Below, piece after piece: positions 8,392 to 20,811 of a stretch of 64,000 nucleotides of DNA. The DNA is from Blastopirellula sediminis (GTDB lineage: Bacteria > Planctomycetota > Planctomycetia > Pirellulales > Pirellulaceae). Every line of letters starts with the position of its first letter. Positions within the stretch are counted from its first letter, which is position 1. A program made the translations under genes and the position numbers. The DNA is taken from contig NZ_JAJKFT010000004.1 of assembly GCF_020966755.1 (NCBI RefSeq), positions 62,001 to 126,000 of the forward strand. The letters are read 5' to 3'. The notes under the pieces were generated by a model. It worked only from the letters and a program-made list of their open reading frames with translations, was not told where the DNA came from and did no database searches.

Positions 8392-8724
8392 TTAGCCGCC
8401 AATCGTGCTCGCGCGATACTTCGCTTCTTCCGCCTTTTGGATGTACGACATATCGCGGGTACCCTCGAAGGCCCGTTGATACGTCACCGAGAGAGCGGTG
8501 AAGTTAAAGGGATCGGTCGGCTCAAGTTCGCAGACCTTTTCGGCATGTTCGACCGCCGAAGCGTGGCGACCGAGCTTTTGATAGACGACCGACAGCGCCA
8601 TGTGCGACAAAACGTGCGTCGGATCGACGGCGACCGCTTCTTCGTATTTGGCGGCGGCTTCGTCCAACTTTCCGGCGTCTTTGAGGGCTTCGGCGGCTAG
8701 ATAGAGTTCTTTGGCAGTCGACAT
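8392..8724 (-). CDS. Small TPR-repeat protein
   Basis: A 110-residue protein made almost entirely of tetratricopeptide-type helix pairs: AAEALKDAGKLDEAAAKYEE and HMALSVVYQKLGRHASAVEH match the TPR pattern (A8, G, Y/F, A20, P32 of DPTHVLS), and a third, looser unit follows (FNFTALSVTYQRAFEG). It has no signal peptide, so it is likely a cytoplasmic protein-protein scaffold. The frame stays open upstream to 9126, but that part overlaps the opposite-strand GYF gene and has no TPR character; ATG 8724 begins the conserved part. Partner unknown. Confidence 0.8.
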   Translation of the reverse strand: MSTAKELYLAAEALKDAGKLDEAAAKYEEAVAVDPTHVLSHMALSVVYQKLGRHASAVEHAEKVCELEPTDPFNFTALSVTYQRAFEGTRDMSYIQKAEEAKYRASTIGG

Positions 8725-8880
8725 AGGGACGCTTTGGGCTGGGGTTGGATTCGGCGAATGGGTCAAACTACCCAGATTATACGTGAAAATGGGGGAATTC
8801 CCAGGCGTGCAACTCGCCAGCTGCTTCGGTAAATTGGCGTTTCGCAACCGAAAATCTTCCCAGGGACGACGAAGCGACCA

Positions 8881-9465
8881 ATGAGCGAGTACTACATCAA
8901 GATCGGTGGGGAGCAGCGCGGCCCGTTTTCCCGTTTCCAGCTGGAGTCGCAGCCGCTGTCGGAGTCGACGCCGGTTCGCCAGGAAGGGACCGACCAGTGG
9001 CGGCGAGCCGGCGAGTTTCCAGAGCTGATGAGCCTTTTCCGCGGCTCCGGGGACGACCAGTATGGAAACTTTCGGGACGTGGTTACGGAGCCTTCTCCCT
9101 ACGCGTCGCCGCAGGTCGAAGTCCATCAGCCGAGCGGCAGCACATTGCCGAAGGTCCTGGGAATGGTCTCGTGCGGTCTGGGGATACTGTCGTGGCTGTT
9201 GATGATCGGTTTCTTCGGCTTCGTCATTTACATGGCGATCAAAGAAGAGCAGGGGGGCGGTGAACCGCCGGAAGCGGTGATGGTGACGATTGGGCTTAGC
9301 TTCTGTTTGAACTTTGTGTTGATGCTAGCTGGCGGATTGGTCGGAATTATCGGCGTCGTTGTGCCGGGCTTGGGCAAAGGTTGGGCGATTGCAGGGCTGA
9401 TTTTGAACGCGCTTCCCTTCCTGCTGTTGTTTGGATTAATTCTGATCGGAGCGGGGGTTGGTTAA
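8881..9465 (+). CDS. GYF_2-domain membrane protein
   Basis: A 194-residue protein. The N-terminus (about residues 1-55) is a bacterial GYF_2 domain: YYIKIGGEQRGPFSRFQLES, then PVRQEGTDQWRRAGEFPEL. A proline/serine-rich linker leads to two or three hydrophobic segments (about 86-115, 135-160, 165-192) ending in a short LILIGAGVG tail, like the DUF4190-type membrane half often fused to GYF_2. The N-terminal domain presumably binds proline-rich peptides in the cytoplasm. It is transcribed away from the TPR gene with a 156-base shared upstream region. Confidence 0.82.
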   Translation: MSEYYIKIGGEQRGPFSRFQLESQPLSESTPVRQEGTDQWRRAGEFPELMSLFRGSGDDQYGNFRDVVTEPSPYASPQVEVHQPSGSTLPKVLGMVSCGLGILSWLLMIGFFGFVIYMAIKEEQGGGEPPEAVMVTIGLSFCLNFVLMLAGGLVGIIGVVVPGLGKGWAIAGLILNALPFLLLFGLILIGAGVG

Positions 9466-9663
9466 GGTTTTGCTATTCACGTAGGCACGCCTTTCGAGGT
9501 AAAACCGAAGAGATTTCGCGGCTTAGGACGTTTTGACCGATACAACCGTCGTCATTGCGTCGATATACCGGGGAAGTGAATAGAGTTGGCTCTCGATTAG
9601 CAAGGATTCGCTAGCAAGAGCCGCCGCAGGGCAATACAACTTCCATCAGCAAAAGGATTTGCT

Positions 9664-10530
9664 GTGACAGAGATCCACCCGACCGCGCTAGTGTCGCCCC
9701 AGGCTCGTCTGGGCGCCGACGTTCAAATCGGACCGTTTTGCGTTATCGAAGCTGGGGTGGAAATCGGAGATCGCTGTCGTCTGGAGTCCTTTGTTACGGT
9801 CAAAACGGGCTCAAAGATCGGCTGCGACAACAAAATTTGTGATCATGCCGTAATCGGCGGCGGAGCGCAGCACATTCGGGCCCCCGAACACTCTGGCACG
9901 CTAGTCGTTGGCGATCGCAACCAGATTCGCGAATTCGTCACGATTCACCGCGCTCTGCATGCTGGCGAACAAACGATCGTCGGCAACGACTGCTTGCTGA
10001 TGGTTCAGGCCCACATCGGCCATGACAGCATCATCGGCAGCAACGTCATCATCACGAACAACGCACTGGTCGCCGGACACGTGATCATCGAAGATCGCGC
10101 TTACATCTCCGGCGCCGTGGCGATTCATCAGTTCTGCCGCGTCGGCCGCAATGCGATGGTCGGCGGTCAGGCGCACGTCGTGCAAGACGTCCCGCCGTAC
10201 GTGACGGTCGACGGTTGCTCGAGCCTGGTCGTTGGTTTGAACCTGGTCGGCTTGAAGCGGAACAACTTCGATTCGGAAACGATTCGCAACCTGAAGAAGG
10301 CGTATCGCATTCTTTATCGCTCGAACCTGACCAACGGCGAAGCGCTGGAAAAGATTCGGATGGAATTCTCCGGTACCCCGGCCGAACACTTCCACACCTT
10401 CCTGTCGCCGAGCAAGCGTGGCTTCATCCAAGCCCGCAGCCGCGGCCGTCAACGCCCGCTGCACGAAGAACCGGTCAAACTGCGAGTTCTGCCGGGCGAA
10501 CCGAGCGAAAACGTCCGCCAAGCGGGCTAA
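9664..10530 (+). CDS. lpxA: Acyl-[ACP]-UDP-N-acetylglucosamine O-acyltransferase (lipid A, first step)
   Basis: A 288-residue left-handed beta-helix acyltransferase. Hexapeptide repeats start at IHPTALVSPQARLGADVQIG, and the catalytic His is in MVQAHIGHDSIIGSN, followed by NNALVAGHV and GAVAIHQFCRVG, as in LpxA. The enzyme adds the 3-hydroxyacyl chain to UDP-GlcNAc. The start is GTG 9664, supported by AAAAGGAT about 7 bases upstream. E. coli LpxA has 262 residues; here an Arg-rich tail (RSRGRQRPLHEEPVKLR...) adds about 25. It stands alone, without lpxD, fabZ or lpxB next to it. A related acyltransferase with other specificity is possible. Confidence 0.88.
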   Translation: MTEIHPTALVSPQARLGADVQIGPFCVIEAGVEIGDRCRLESFVTVKTGSKIGCDNKICDHAVIGGGAQHIRAPEHSGTLVVGDRNQIREFVTIHRALHAGEQTIVGNDCLLMVQAHIGHDSIIGSNVIITNNALVAGHVIIEDRAYISGAVAIHQFCRVGRNAMVGGQAHVVQDVPPYVTVDGCSSLVVGLNLVGLKRNNFDSETIRNLKKAYRILYRSNLTNGEALEKIRMEFSGTPAEHFHTFLSPSKRGFIQARSRGRQRPLHEEPVKLRVLPGEPSENVRQAG

Positions 10531-10566
10531 CCAGCGAACGAGCGACCAAGATCCAAAACAAGACAG

Positions 10567-10593
10567 CGCCGGCCATCGTGCCGGCGTTTTTTT
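10567..10593 (+). terminator. Rho-independent terminator of lpxA
   Basis: The stem CGCCGGC (10567-10573) pairs with GCCGGCG (10580-10586), loop CATCGT, followed by seven T residues (10587-10593). Confidence 0.92.
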
Positions 10594-10609
10594 ATGCCCG
10601 CAAGAAATG

Positions 10610-10644
10610 GAAAGAGGCCGCAAGCAAAACTTGCGGCCTCTTTC
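10610..10644 (-). terminator. Hairpin terminator at the 3' end of ppdK
   Basis: A perfect 15-bp stem (GAAAGAGGCCGCAAG, 10610-10624, with its reverse complement 10630-10644) and a 5-base loop, 36 bases beyond the ppdK stop. There is no long T-run beyond the stem on the minus strand, though the stem's own base ends CTCTTTC. It faces the lpxA terminator, so the two convergent genes each have one. Confidence 0.7.
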
Positions 10645-10680
10645 GTATGTCAAATCAAATCGGCTGGTAGCCGATTCGAC

Positions 10681-13362
<2,682 letters not shown>

Positions 13363-13569
13363 CTTTTCAAACCTTCTGTACGTTGAGGTGCACGATGCGT
13401 GTGTTGGGGAACTTCCGTTTCGTATGGTCTCGAACCATGGCGGCGCCCTGATTACGGGCGCTTTCTCCTACCACAGATCGGTATCTGCAAGCCAGACAAA
13501 GCCAGCAATGTAATGGAGGCTTCTTTTGAGCGTCAAGTACACAAGAGTTGCGCAGACGCTGGTTTTTGG

Positions 13570-13600
13570 CCGAAAACGCCGCGATTTTTACTTCGCGGCG
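13570..13600 (-). terminator. Terminator hairpin that contains the serS stop codon
   Basis: On the minus strand CGCCGCGA (13600-13593) pairs with TCGCGGCG (13584-13577); the serS TAA (13590-13588) lies in the loop, and the stem is followed by TTTTCGG. So the last sense codons of serS form half of its terminator. Confidence 0.75.
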
Positions 13601-14868
13601 ATCTCGTCGACGCCCATGAAGGGACGCAGCGCGGCCGGAATCTCGATCGATCCGTCGGCCTGCTGGTAGTTCTCGAGAACCGCGATAATCCCGCGGCTGA
13701 TGGCGATCGCCGTGCCGTTCAGGGTGTGGGCGAAGTGCGTTCCCTTCTCCCCTTTGGTTTTGTAGCGAATGTTCAGGCGGCGAGCCTGGTAGTCGGTGCA
13801 GTTCGAGGTGCTGGTCACTTCGCCCCATTCGCCCGCTTCGCCGCGGCCCGGCATCCAGGCTTCCAGGTCAAATTTGCGATAGGCCGGTCCCCCCAAATCG
13901 CCGGTCGCCGTGTCGACGACGCGGTAGGGGATCCCAAGTCCATCGAAGATCTGGCATTCCAGGTCGCAGAACTTGTCGAGGGTGGCGTCGCTCTGATCGG
14001 GGAGGGTGAATGCGAACATCTCGACCTTGGTGAATTGGTGCACCCGGTAGAGACCGCGCGAGGCGCGGCCGGCCGAACCGGCTTCGGTTCGATAGCAGTG
14101 GCTGACGCCGCAGTAGAGTTTCGGCAGGTCTTCCGCTTCCAACACCTTGCCGGCGTTCATCCCGCCCAGGGTGATTTCGGCGGTCGCGACCAGGTTGAGA
14201 TCGCTGTTTTCGACGCTGTAGATTTGCGTTTCCGGACCACGAGGAATGAAGCCGACCCCGTGCAGAATCTCGGTTCGCGCCAAGTCGGGCGTAATCGTCG
14301 GCGTGAAGCCTTCTTTGATCAAGATGTCGAGAACGTAACGCTGCAGCGCCAGTTCGAGCAGCACCGCTTCGTTCTTCAGGAAGTAGAAGCCAGCGCCGGC
14401 GACTTGGGCGCCCGATTCGAAGTCGATCAGATCAAGCTTCTCCGCCAACTCGACGTGATCGAGCACTTTGAAGTCGAACTTCCGCGGCTCGGTCTTGCCG
14501 CGACGAAGCTCGAGATTCGCCTGATCGTCGGCGCCGATCGGAGCGGCGGGGTGGGTTAGATTCGGAATCAAGCGGAGCAGGTCGATGATCTCAGCGTCCA
14601 GTCGATCGACCTCCTTCTGTGCGGCGTCCTTCTCTTCCCGCAGCTTGCGTCCTTCCTCGATAATTTTCGGACGCTCTTCCGCCGAAGCCTTGCCGATCAG
14701 CTTGCTGGTCTCGTTGGCGCGACGGTTGAAGTCTTCCGTCTCTTGCTGCTTTTGACGGCGCTCTTTTTCGAGCGCAGCCACTTTGGCGACGTCGGCGTTG
14801 ACGCCGCGCTTTTGGCAGTTGTCTTGGACGAGTTCAACGTTGTCGAGTACGAACTTACGATCGAGCAT
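13588..14868 (-). CDS. serS: Seryl-tRNA synthetase
   Basis: A 426-residue class II aminoacyl-tRNA synthetase. The N-terminal coiled-coil tRNA-binding arm (about residues 28-105, rich in K/E/R) is followed by the catalytic core: motif 2 in CYRTEAGSAGRASRGLYRVHQF and motif 3 in NGTAIAISRGIIAVLENYQ. The terminal residues PFMGVDEI are typical. It starts 20 bases after the stop of the M20 peptidase gene and so is probably the second gene of a two-gene operon. Confidence 0.97.
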   Translation of the reverse strand: MLDRKFVLDNVELVQDNCQKRGVNADVAKVAALEKERRQKQQETEDFNRRANETSKLIGKASAEERPKIIEEGRKLREEKDAAQKEVDRLDAEIIDLLRLIPNLTHPAAPIGADDQANLELRRGKTEPRKFDFKVLDHVELAEKLDLIDFESGAQVAGAGFYFLKNEAVLLELALQRYVLDILIKEGFTPTITPDLARTEILHGVGFIPRGPETQIYSVENSDLNLVATAEITLGGMNAGKVLEAEDLPKLYCGVSHCYRTEAGSAGRASRGLYRVHQFTKVEMFAFTLPDQSDATLDKFCDLECQIFDGLGIPYRVVDTATGDLGGPAYRKFDLEAWMPGRGEAGEWGEVTSTSNCTDYQARRLNIRYKTKGEKGTHFAHTLNGTAIAISRGIIAVLENYQQADGSIEIPAALRPFMGVDEIAAK

Positions 14869-14888
14869 GATAGACGGACTGGGGAAAA

Positions 14889-16268
<1,380 letters not shown>

Positions 16269-16324
16269 GAATGCTCAGAATCAAATGTGAGAGGCGCGGA
16301 CTGGGAATTGACCGCAAAAATACT

Positions 16325-16353
16325 TTCCGCAAGAGACAGCGGTACAATATAAT
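16325..16353 (+). promoter_or_regulatory. Candidate promoter of clpS
   Basis: A perfect TATAAT at 16348-16353 with a 17-base spacer to TTCCGC (16325-16330). The -35 fits the sigma-70 consensus poorly. The clpS start is about 97 bases downstream of the -10. A second TTCCGC-N17-TACAAT arrangement occurs at 62804-62832. Confidence 0.5.
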
Positions 16354-16449
16354 GGCAGGCCGCAGCTTCGAGTATGCCACTCCCAACAGCGGGAAACTGT
16401 TGGAGGCATGACGGTTACGCGAATTCGCCTTTACCTTTGGATAGACAGT

Positions 16450-16803
16450 ATGGGGAATAACGAGTCATCGGTCGCTGAGCCTTGGGAAGCGACTACGGTA
16501 AAAACAAAACCGAAAAACGACCCGAAACGGAAAAAGCAGCCGCGTTATAACGTCATTTTGTGGAATGATGACGACCATACCTACGACTACGTCATCCTGA
16601 TGATGCGCGACTTGTTCGGCTTGACGATCGAGGCCGGTTTCAAGATTGCGGAAACCGTCGACAAGACCGGTCGGGCGATTTGCCTGACGACAACCCGTGA
16701 GCATGCCGAGCTAAAGCGAGACCAGATCCACGCTTACGGCCGCGACGCGCTGATGGCCCGGTCCAAAGGATCGATGTCGGCGACGATTGAACCGGTCGAA
16801 TAG
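16450..16803 (+). CDS. clpS: ATP-dependent Clp protease adaptor ClpS
   Basis: A 117-residue adaptor that delivers N-degron substrates to ClpA(C)P. The core YNVILWNDDDHTYDYVILMM holds the N-degron pocket signature (NDDDHT), followed by AICLTTTREHAELKRDQIHAYGRD, the helix that contacts the Clp N-domain. The first 35 residues form the usual flexible tail. An upstream in-frame ATG at 16408 would add 14 residues (MTVTRIRLYLW...), which look unrelated to the family; I start at MGNNESS. It has its own terminator and is not next to clpA/clpC. Confidence 0.93.
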   Translation: MGNNESSVAEPWEATTVKTKPKNDPKRKKQPRYNVILWNDDDHTYDYVILMMRDLFGLTIEAGFKIAETVDKTGRAICLTTTREHAELKRDQIHAYGRDALMARSKGSMSATIEPVE

Positions 16804-16840
16804 CCGCAAATTTCCCTGTTTAACATTTTGATCTACCTTG

Positions 16841-16878
16841 AACCGATCCACGCCCGCCGCCGGATCGGTTATTTTGTT
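16841..16878 (+). terminator. Rho-independent terminator of clpS
   Basis: The stem AACCGATCC (16841-16849) pairs with GGATCGGTT (16862-16870), 12-base loop, followed by ATTTTGTT. The TTG at 16838, an otherwise possible start for mtaB, would lie at its foot, which supports the later mtaB start. Confidence 0.8.
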
Positions 16879-16882
16879 GGCG

Positions 16883-18172
16883 ATGATGACCGAAAAAGCA
16901 CTGAAAACCGTCACCCTGGGCTGCAAAGTCAATCAATACGAGACCGAGCTGGTTCGCGAAGGTTTGGTAACCGCAGGATATCGTGACGCCGCCGAAGGAG
17001 AATCGGCCGATCTTTGCGTCGTGAATACTTGTACGGTGACCAACGAAGGGGACTCCAAGAGTCGTCAGGTAATTCGCCGTTTGGCCCGCGATAATCCCGA
17101 TGCGCGGATTGTGGTGATGGGCTGTTACGCGACCCGGGCGCCGGAAGAATTGGCGGCGCTTCCCAACGTGGTCGAAGTGGTCGAGAACAAGCGGGAGATT
17201 CCCGATCTGCTGGGACGCTTCGGGGTGATCGACGTCCCGAGCGGCTTGTCGACCTTTGGCGATCGCCATCGCGCTTACGTGAAGGTGCAGGACGGTTGTC
17301 TCCTGCGCTGCACCTTCTGCATCATTCCGACGGTGCGACCCGAAATGTATAGTCGCCCGGCCGAGGACATCGTGGCCGAAGTGGCGCGTCTGGCTGACAA
17401 CGGCTTTCGTGAGATCGTGCTAACCGGAATTCATCTCGGTCACTTTGGGGTCGACCTGAACAAAGGGAAGCCGAAGTCGGAGTGGATGCGACTGGCGCAC
17501 CTGGTGCGAGATCTGGCGAAACTGGACGGCGATTTCCGAGTCCGGATGAGCAGTATCGAAGCGACCGAAGTGACCCGCGAGTTGATCGACGTGATGGGGG
17601 AATTCCCCAATCGGGTCTGTCCTCATTTGCATATCTCGATGCAGAGCGGATCGGACGCCGTCTTGCGGCGGATGCGTCGTCGCTGGGGGGCTCAGCGTTT
17701 TGTCGATCGCTGCAAATTGCTGCAGGCTAGTCTTGATCAGCCCGCTATTTCAACCGATATCATCGTCGGCTTCCCCGGCGAAACCGAAGCGGAGTTCGAA
17801 GAGACCTGCGCCGTTTCGCGCGAAGTCGGCTTCTCGAAGATCCACATCTTCCCGTTCAGCCCGCGGAAAGGAACGCCGGCGGCGGAGATGCCCGATCACA
17901 TTCCCGGCGACGTGAAAGCGGATCGTCGCCGTCGTCTGGCGGACGTCGAAACGGAAGCGCGCGAAATCTATTTCCGCTCGCTGGTCGGCAAGCGGCTCGC
18001 CGTCTTGGGAGAAGCGGCCGAAACCGACGCAAGCGGCCAAGCGATCGTGCGGGGAACCGCGTGTCGTTACGCTCCAGTATCTTTCTCGGCCAGCGCGGAC
18101 GCCGTCGGCAAATTGACGCAGGTCACGGTCGAGCAGGCCGAATCGGAGTTGCTGCTCGGCGTTCAGGCCTGA
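16883..18172 (+). CDS. mtaB: tRNA N6-threonylcarbamoyladenosine (t6A37) methylthiotransferase MtaB
   Basis: A 429-residue radical-SAM methylthiotransferase that adds a 2-methylthio group to t6A37. In order: N-terminal UPF0004 domain with TLGCKVNQYET (the C-K-V-N-Q form separates MtaB from MiaB and RimO) and its further cluster cysteines (VVNTCTVTNEGD, MGCYATR); the radical-SAM CxxxCxxC in DGCLLRCTFCIIPTVR (about residue 145); and a C-terminal TRAM-like segment. Start ATG 16883 (or 16886) is chosen over an upstream TTG that overlaps a terminator. No strong ribosome site. Confidence 0.93.
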   Translation: MMTEKALKTVTLGCKVNQYETELVREGLVTAGYRDAAEGESADLCVVNTCTVTNEGDSKSRQVIRRLARDNPDARIVVMGCYATRAPEELAALPNVVEVVENKREIPDLLGRFGVIDVPSGLSTFGDRHRAYVKVQDGCLLRCTFCIIPTVRPEMYSRPAEDIVAEVARLADNGFREIVLTGIHLGHFGVDLNKGKPKSEWMRLAHLVRDLAKLDGDFRVRMSSIEATEVTRELIDVMGEFPNRVCPHLHISMQSGSDAVLRRMRRRWGAQRFVDRCKLLQASLDQPAISTDIIVGFPGETEAEFEETCAVSREVGFSKIHIFPFSPRKGTPAAEMPDHIPGDVKADRRRRLADVETEAREIYFRSLVGKRLAVLGEAAETDASGQAIVRGTACRYAPVSFSASADAVGKLTQVTVEQAESELLLGVQA

Positions 18173-18337
18173 TTTCGCAGTCGCAGGAGATCAATAGAAC
18201 GGTTGTAACGAAGGCGCAAACCTTATGACCGTTCAATTTGTTCCGCCGCTGCGATTTCTGCCCCACAGGTCATCGTCTACCGATGAAAGAGGAGAGACGC
18301 AGATTTCTCCCGAGGGGCAGTACGTAGCGAGATTCCC

Positions 18338-19273
18338 GTGGCGACAGCGACGATAAAAGAATCCGGCATCTTGCTGGAAGCCGGCACCAATGAAGCGGAA
18401 ATCCTGGTTTTTCAGGTCGGCGAACAATACTTTGGCGTTAACGTCGCCAAGGTGAAGGAAGTGCTGGAAATCGGCGAAGTGACCGCCGTTCCGCATGGTC
18501 ACCCGGCGATTGAAGGGCTGGCGCAGATTCGCAACGAGGTCGTGACCTTGGTGAATCTGGCCCAGTATCTGTACGGGGATGAAGTCTTCCCGCAAACGAA
18601 CGGCGGCAAAGACTATCTGCTGCTGCTCGAGTTTAATTCGCAGCAACTTGCATTTCGCGTGCAGCGAATCCAGCGGATCTATCGCGTTAGCTGGACCGCG
18701 ACCCGGCCGCTTCCCGAAGCGCCCGGAATGACCGCGCCGGTGACGAGCGTGATTCTGCTCGACGGTCGTTTGATTCAGATTCTCGATTTCGAAACGATCG
18801 GCAATCGAATCGGTCAGATCGACCAGGCTTCGTCGGTACAGGATCATCATGTCGAACGGATCGAGGCCGCTGATTGCCCGATCGTCTTCGCGGAAGACTC
18901 GCGAATGATTTCGGAAATGATCCAGGACTCGTTGCACGCGGCCGGTTTTTCCAACGTCCGCGGATTTACCGATGGCGAAGACGCGCTCCGCTACTTGCAG
19001 ATGTTGGCGGCGGAGCACGACGCATCGACGATTCGCTCGGCCGTCAGCGTGGTGGTGACCGACGTCGAAATGCCGCGGATGGACGGTTTCAGCCTGGCGA
19101 AGCGGATCCGCAGTAACGAGCGACTCGCCCAGTTGCCGATCGTCATCTTCTCGTCGCTCGTCTCACGCGACAACGAAAAGAAGGGACGACAAGTGGGCGT
19201 CAGCTGCCAGGTCGCCAAACCTCGCTACGAAGAGCTGGTCCTGCGAATCCGCGAAGCGGCGGGGATTCTCTAA
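18338..19273 (+). CDS. cheV: CheV-like chemotaxis coupling protein (CheW + receiver)
   Basis: A 311-residue protein. Residues about 20-160 form a CheW domain (ILVFQVGEQYFGVNVAKVKEVLE, GLAQIRNEVVTLVNL). Residues about 180-305 form a response-regulator receiver with the acidic pocket in FAEDS, the phospho-acceptor Asp in VVVTDVEMPRMDG and the conserved Lys in VAKPRYEEL. This CheW-REC order defines CheV, which couples receptors to CheA and tunes adaptation by phosphorylation. The start is GTG 18338. No cheA, mcp or cheB/R genes are in the window, so it is an orphan here. Confidence 0.88.
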   Translation: MATATIKESGILLEAGTNEAEILVFQVGEQYFGVNVAKVKEVLEIGEVTAVPHGHPAIEGLAQIRNEVVTLVNLAQYLYGDEVFPQTNGGKDYLLLLEFNSQQLAFRVQRIQRIYRVSWTATRPLPEAPGMTAPVTSVILLDGRLIQILDFETIGNRIGQIDQASSVQDHHVERIEAADCPIVFAEDSRMISEMIQDSLHAAGFSNVRGFTDGEDALRYLQMLAAEHDASTIRSAVSVVVTDVEMPRMDGFSLAKRIRSNERLAQLPIVIFSSLVSRDNEKKGRQVGVSCQVAKPRYEELVLRIREAAGIL

Positions 19274-19288
19274 GAAGTCCGTCCGTTT

Positions 19289-19395
19289 GGCGCCATGCTC
19301 TTGCGGCGTCTTCGACGGATGAGCATGTCTTCAATGCGTATTGTCCGGGACGAAGACATGCTCTTCTCACGAAGGCGCGATAAGAGCATGGCGCC
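19289..19395. repeat. Nested inverted repeat made of two hairpins (family C)
   Basis: Outer arms GGCGCCATGCTCTT (19289-19302) and its exact complement (19382-19395), inner arms GAGCATGTCTTC (19321-19332) and its complement (19352-19363). Within each half CATGCTC pairs with GAGCATG, so each half is itself a stem-loop. It follows cheV. The sequence is unrelated to families A and B. Confidence 0.82.
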
Positions 19396-19550
19396 GGCAA
19401 CGCCTTGCTAGCAGCCTCTGATTTTCTCCCCAGTTTTCCCCTCAAGATTCGCCTTGCTTTTGCCGGGGGGCTTTTGCTACTGTTCGCCCCGGTCGCGCGG
19501 CCTTGTTCGGTCGCGGCAATCTCTACGTCCATGCGAGTTAGAGAGCAAGG

Positions 19551-20660
19551 ATGCGAAATCTACAAATCACTTTGGCGGCGATTCTTGGTACGGCGATCAG
19601 CGCAGCAGCGCTGGCGGCGCCTCCGTGGGCTCGTTTGATTCCGTTCAAGAACGTCGAAGCGGACGTCAATCAAGACTACAAGCTGTCTGACGCCAACGGG
19701 CCGTGGATGATCATGGCGACCTCGTTCAGCGGACCTGGCGCCGCTCAAGACGCGCACAACCTGGTGTTGGAACTCCGCAAGGAATACAACATGGAAGCGT
19801 ACGTCTACGAACAGGCGTACGACTTCACTCAGAAGGTGGACGGACTGGGCTACAACCAGTACGGCGAGCGCAAAAAGATGCGATACGCCGACGAAGGAAA
19901 GTACACCAGCATCGCGGTGTTGGTCGGCAATTTTGAATCGGTTGACGACGGCGCTCTCGAAAAAACTCTCGAGAAGTTGAAGGACGCACAGCCGAAATGC
20001 TTGTCGGGCGACCAGTCGCAAACGTCGCAACATGATGCGATCAAATACCTGCGTCGCAAGATTCAGGAAGCGGTCACCGACAAAGAGAAAAAAGAAAAGG
20101 GCCCGATGGGGCACGCCTTCGTTTCGCGTAACCCGCTGCTGCCGGACGAATACTTCCAGCAAAAGGGAATTGAGCCGCTCGTCTTGAAGATGAACGAAGG
20201 GGTTGCGAACAGCCTGCTCGACTGTGAAGGAAAGTATAGCGTTCGCGTGGCGACCTTCGCCGGCGCTACCGAAGTCGACGCCAAGAAGATCGCCGAGATC
20301 GAAAGCAAGAACATCGTCAGCGGCAGCCGTTTGGCCGTCGCCGCCGAGAAAGCGGAACGCCTGACCGCCAAGTTGCGAAAGCAAGGAGTTCCCGCTTACG
20401 TCTTCCATGATCGCTCGGAAAGCATTGTGACGGTTGGCTCGTTCAGCTCGGTCGGCGCTGAACGTGCCGACGGCAAGATGGAGATCGATCCGCAGATTAA
20501 CCGGATCATCAACGACTTCCGCGCTACGCCAGTCGCAGGCACTGCGAACTTCACCCCGAAGACGATCGACGGCGTGCCGTTTGACGTCCAGCCGGTGCCG
20601 GTTACCGTCCCGAAGAAGAGCGTCGGCGGCGACTACGCCAAATGGAACTTCCTGAAGTAA
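19551..20660 (+). CDS. Secreted hypothetical protein with two SPOR-like repeats
   Basis: A 369-residue protein with a signal peptide (MRNLQITLAAILGTAISAAALA, cleavage near ALA-AP). Two segments look alike in outline: WMIMATSFSGPGAAQDAHNL... (about residues 51-120) and YSVRVATFAGATEV... (about 226-300, ending IVTVGSFSSVGAE). Each has a strand with A-[TS]-F, a helix with Leu/Lys pattern and a final V-G-x-F strand, as in SPOR (peptidoglycan-binding) domains. That assignment is my inference from pattern. It is probably a periplasmic or envelope protein common in planctomycetes; function unknown. It has a strong terminator of its own. Confidence 0.75.
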   Translation: MRNLQITLAAILGTAISAAALAAPPWARLIPFKNVEADVNQDYKLSDANGPWMIMATSFSGPGAAQDAHNLVLELRKEYNMEAYVYEQAYDFTQKVDGLGYNQYGERKKMRYADEGKYTSIAVLVGNFESVDDGALEKTLEKLKDAQPKCLSGDQSQTSQHDAIKYLRRKIQEAVTDKEKKEKGPMGHAFVSRNPLLPDEYFQQKGIEPLVLKMNEGVANSLLDCEGKYSVRVATFAGATEVDAKKIAEIESKNIVSGSRLAVAAEKAERLTAKLRKQGVPAYVFHDRSESIVTVGSFSSVGAERADGKMEIDPQINRIINDFRATPVAGTANFTPKTIDGVPFDVQPVPVTVPKKSVGGDYAKWNFLK

Positions 20661-20691
20661 CGCTGGCGTCAACGTTTCCAGAAGAGATCGC

Positions 20692-20732
20692 AAAGGCTTC
20701 TCATCTTCCCGGATGAGAAGCCTTTTTCTTTT
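20692..20732 (+). terminator. Rho-independent terminator of the secreted SPOR-like gene
   Basis: A perfect 14-bp stem (AAAGGCTTCTCATC, 20692-20705, with 20712-20725), loop TTCCCG, followed by TTCTTTT. Confidence 0.93.
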
Positions 20733-20811
20733 CCCCATGTCCCCTGCTTGGTCGCGACGGTTGGGCTGTTACATTGGCTGGGACGCGTGGGACTTAATTG
20801 ACGAGGAAGCG

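Noticed and set aside
8725-9126. N-terminal extension of the TPR protein
   Set aside because: It overlaps the opposite-strand GYF_2 gene, has no TPR pattern, and the TPR protein has a natural ATG at 8724.
18338-19273. Frameshift fusion of separate cheW and cheY genes
   Set aside because: One continuous frame with a normal linker; CheW-REC order is the known CheV architecture.
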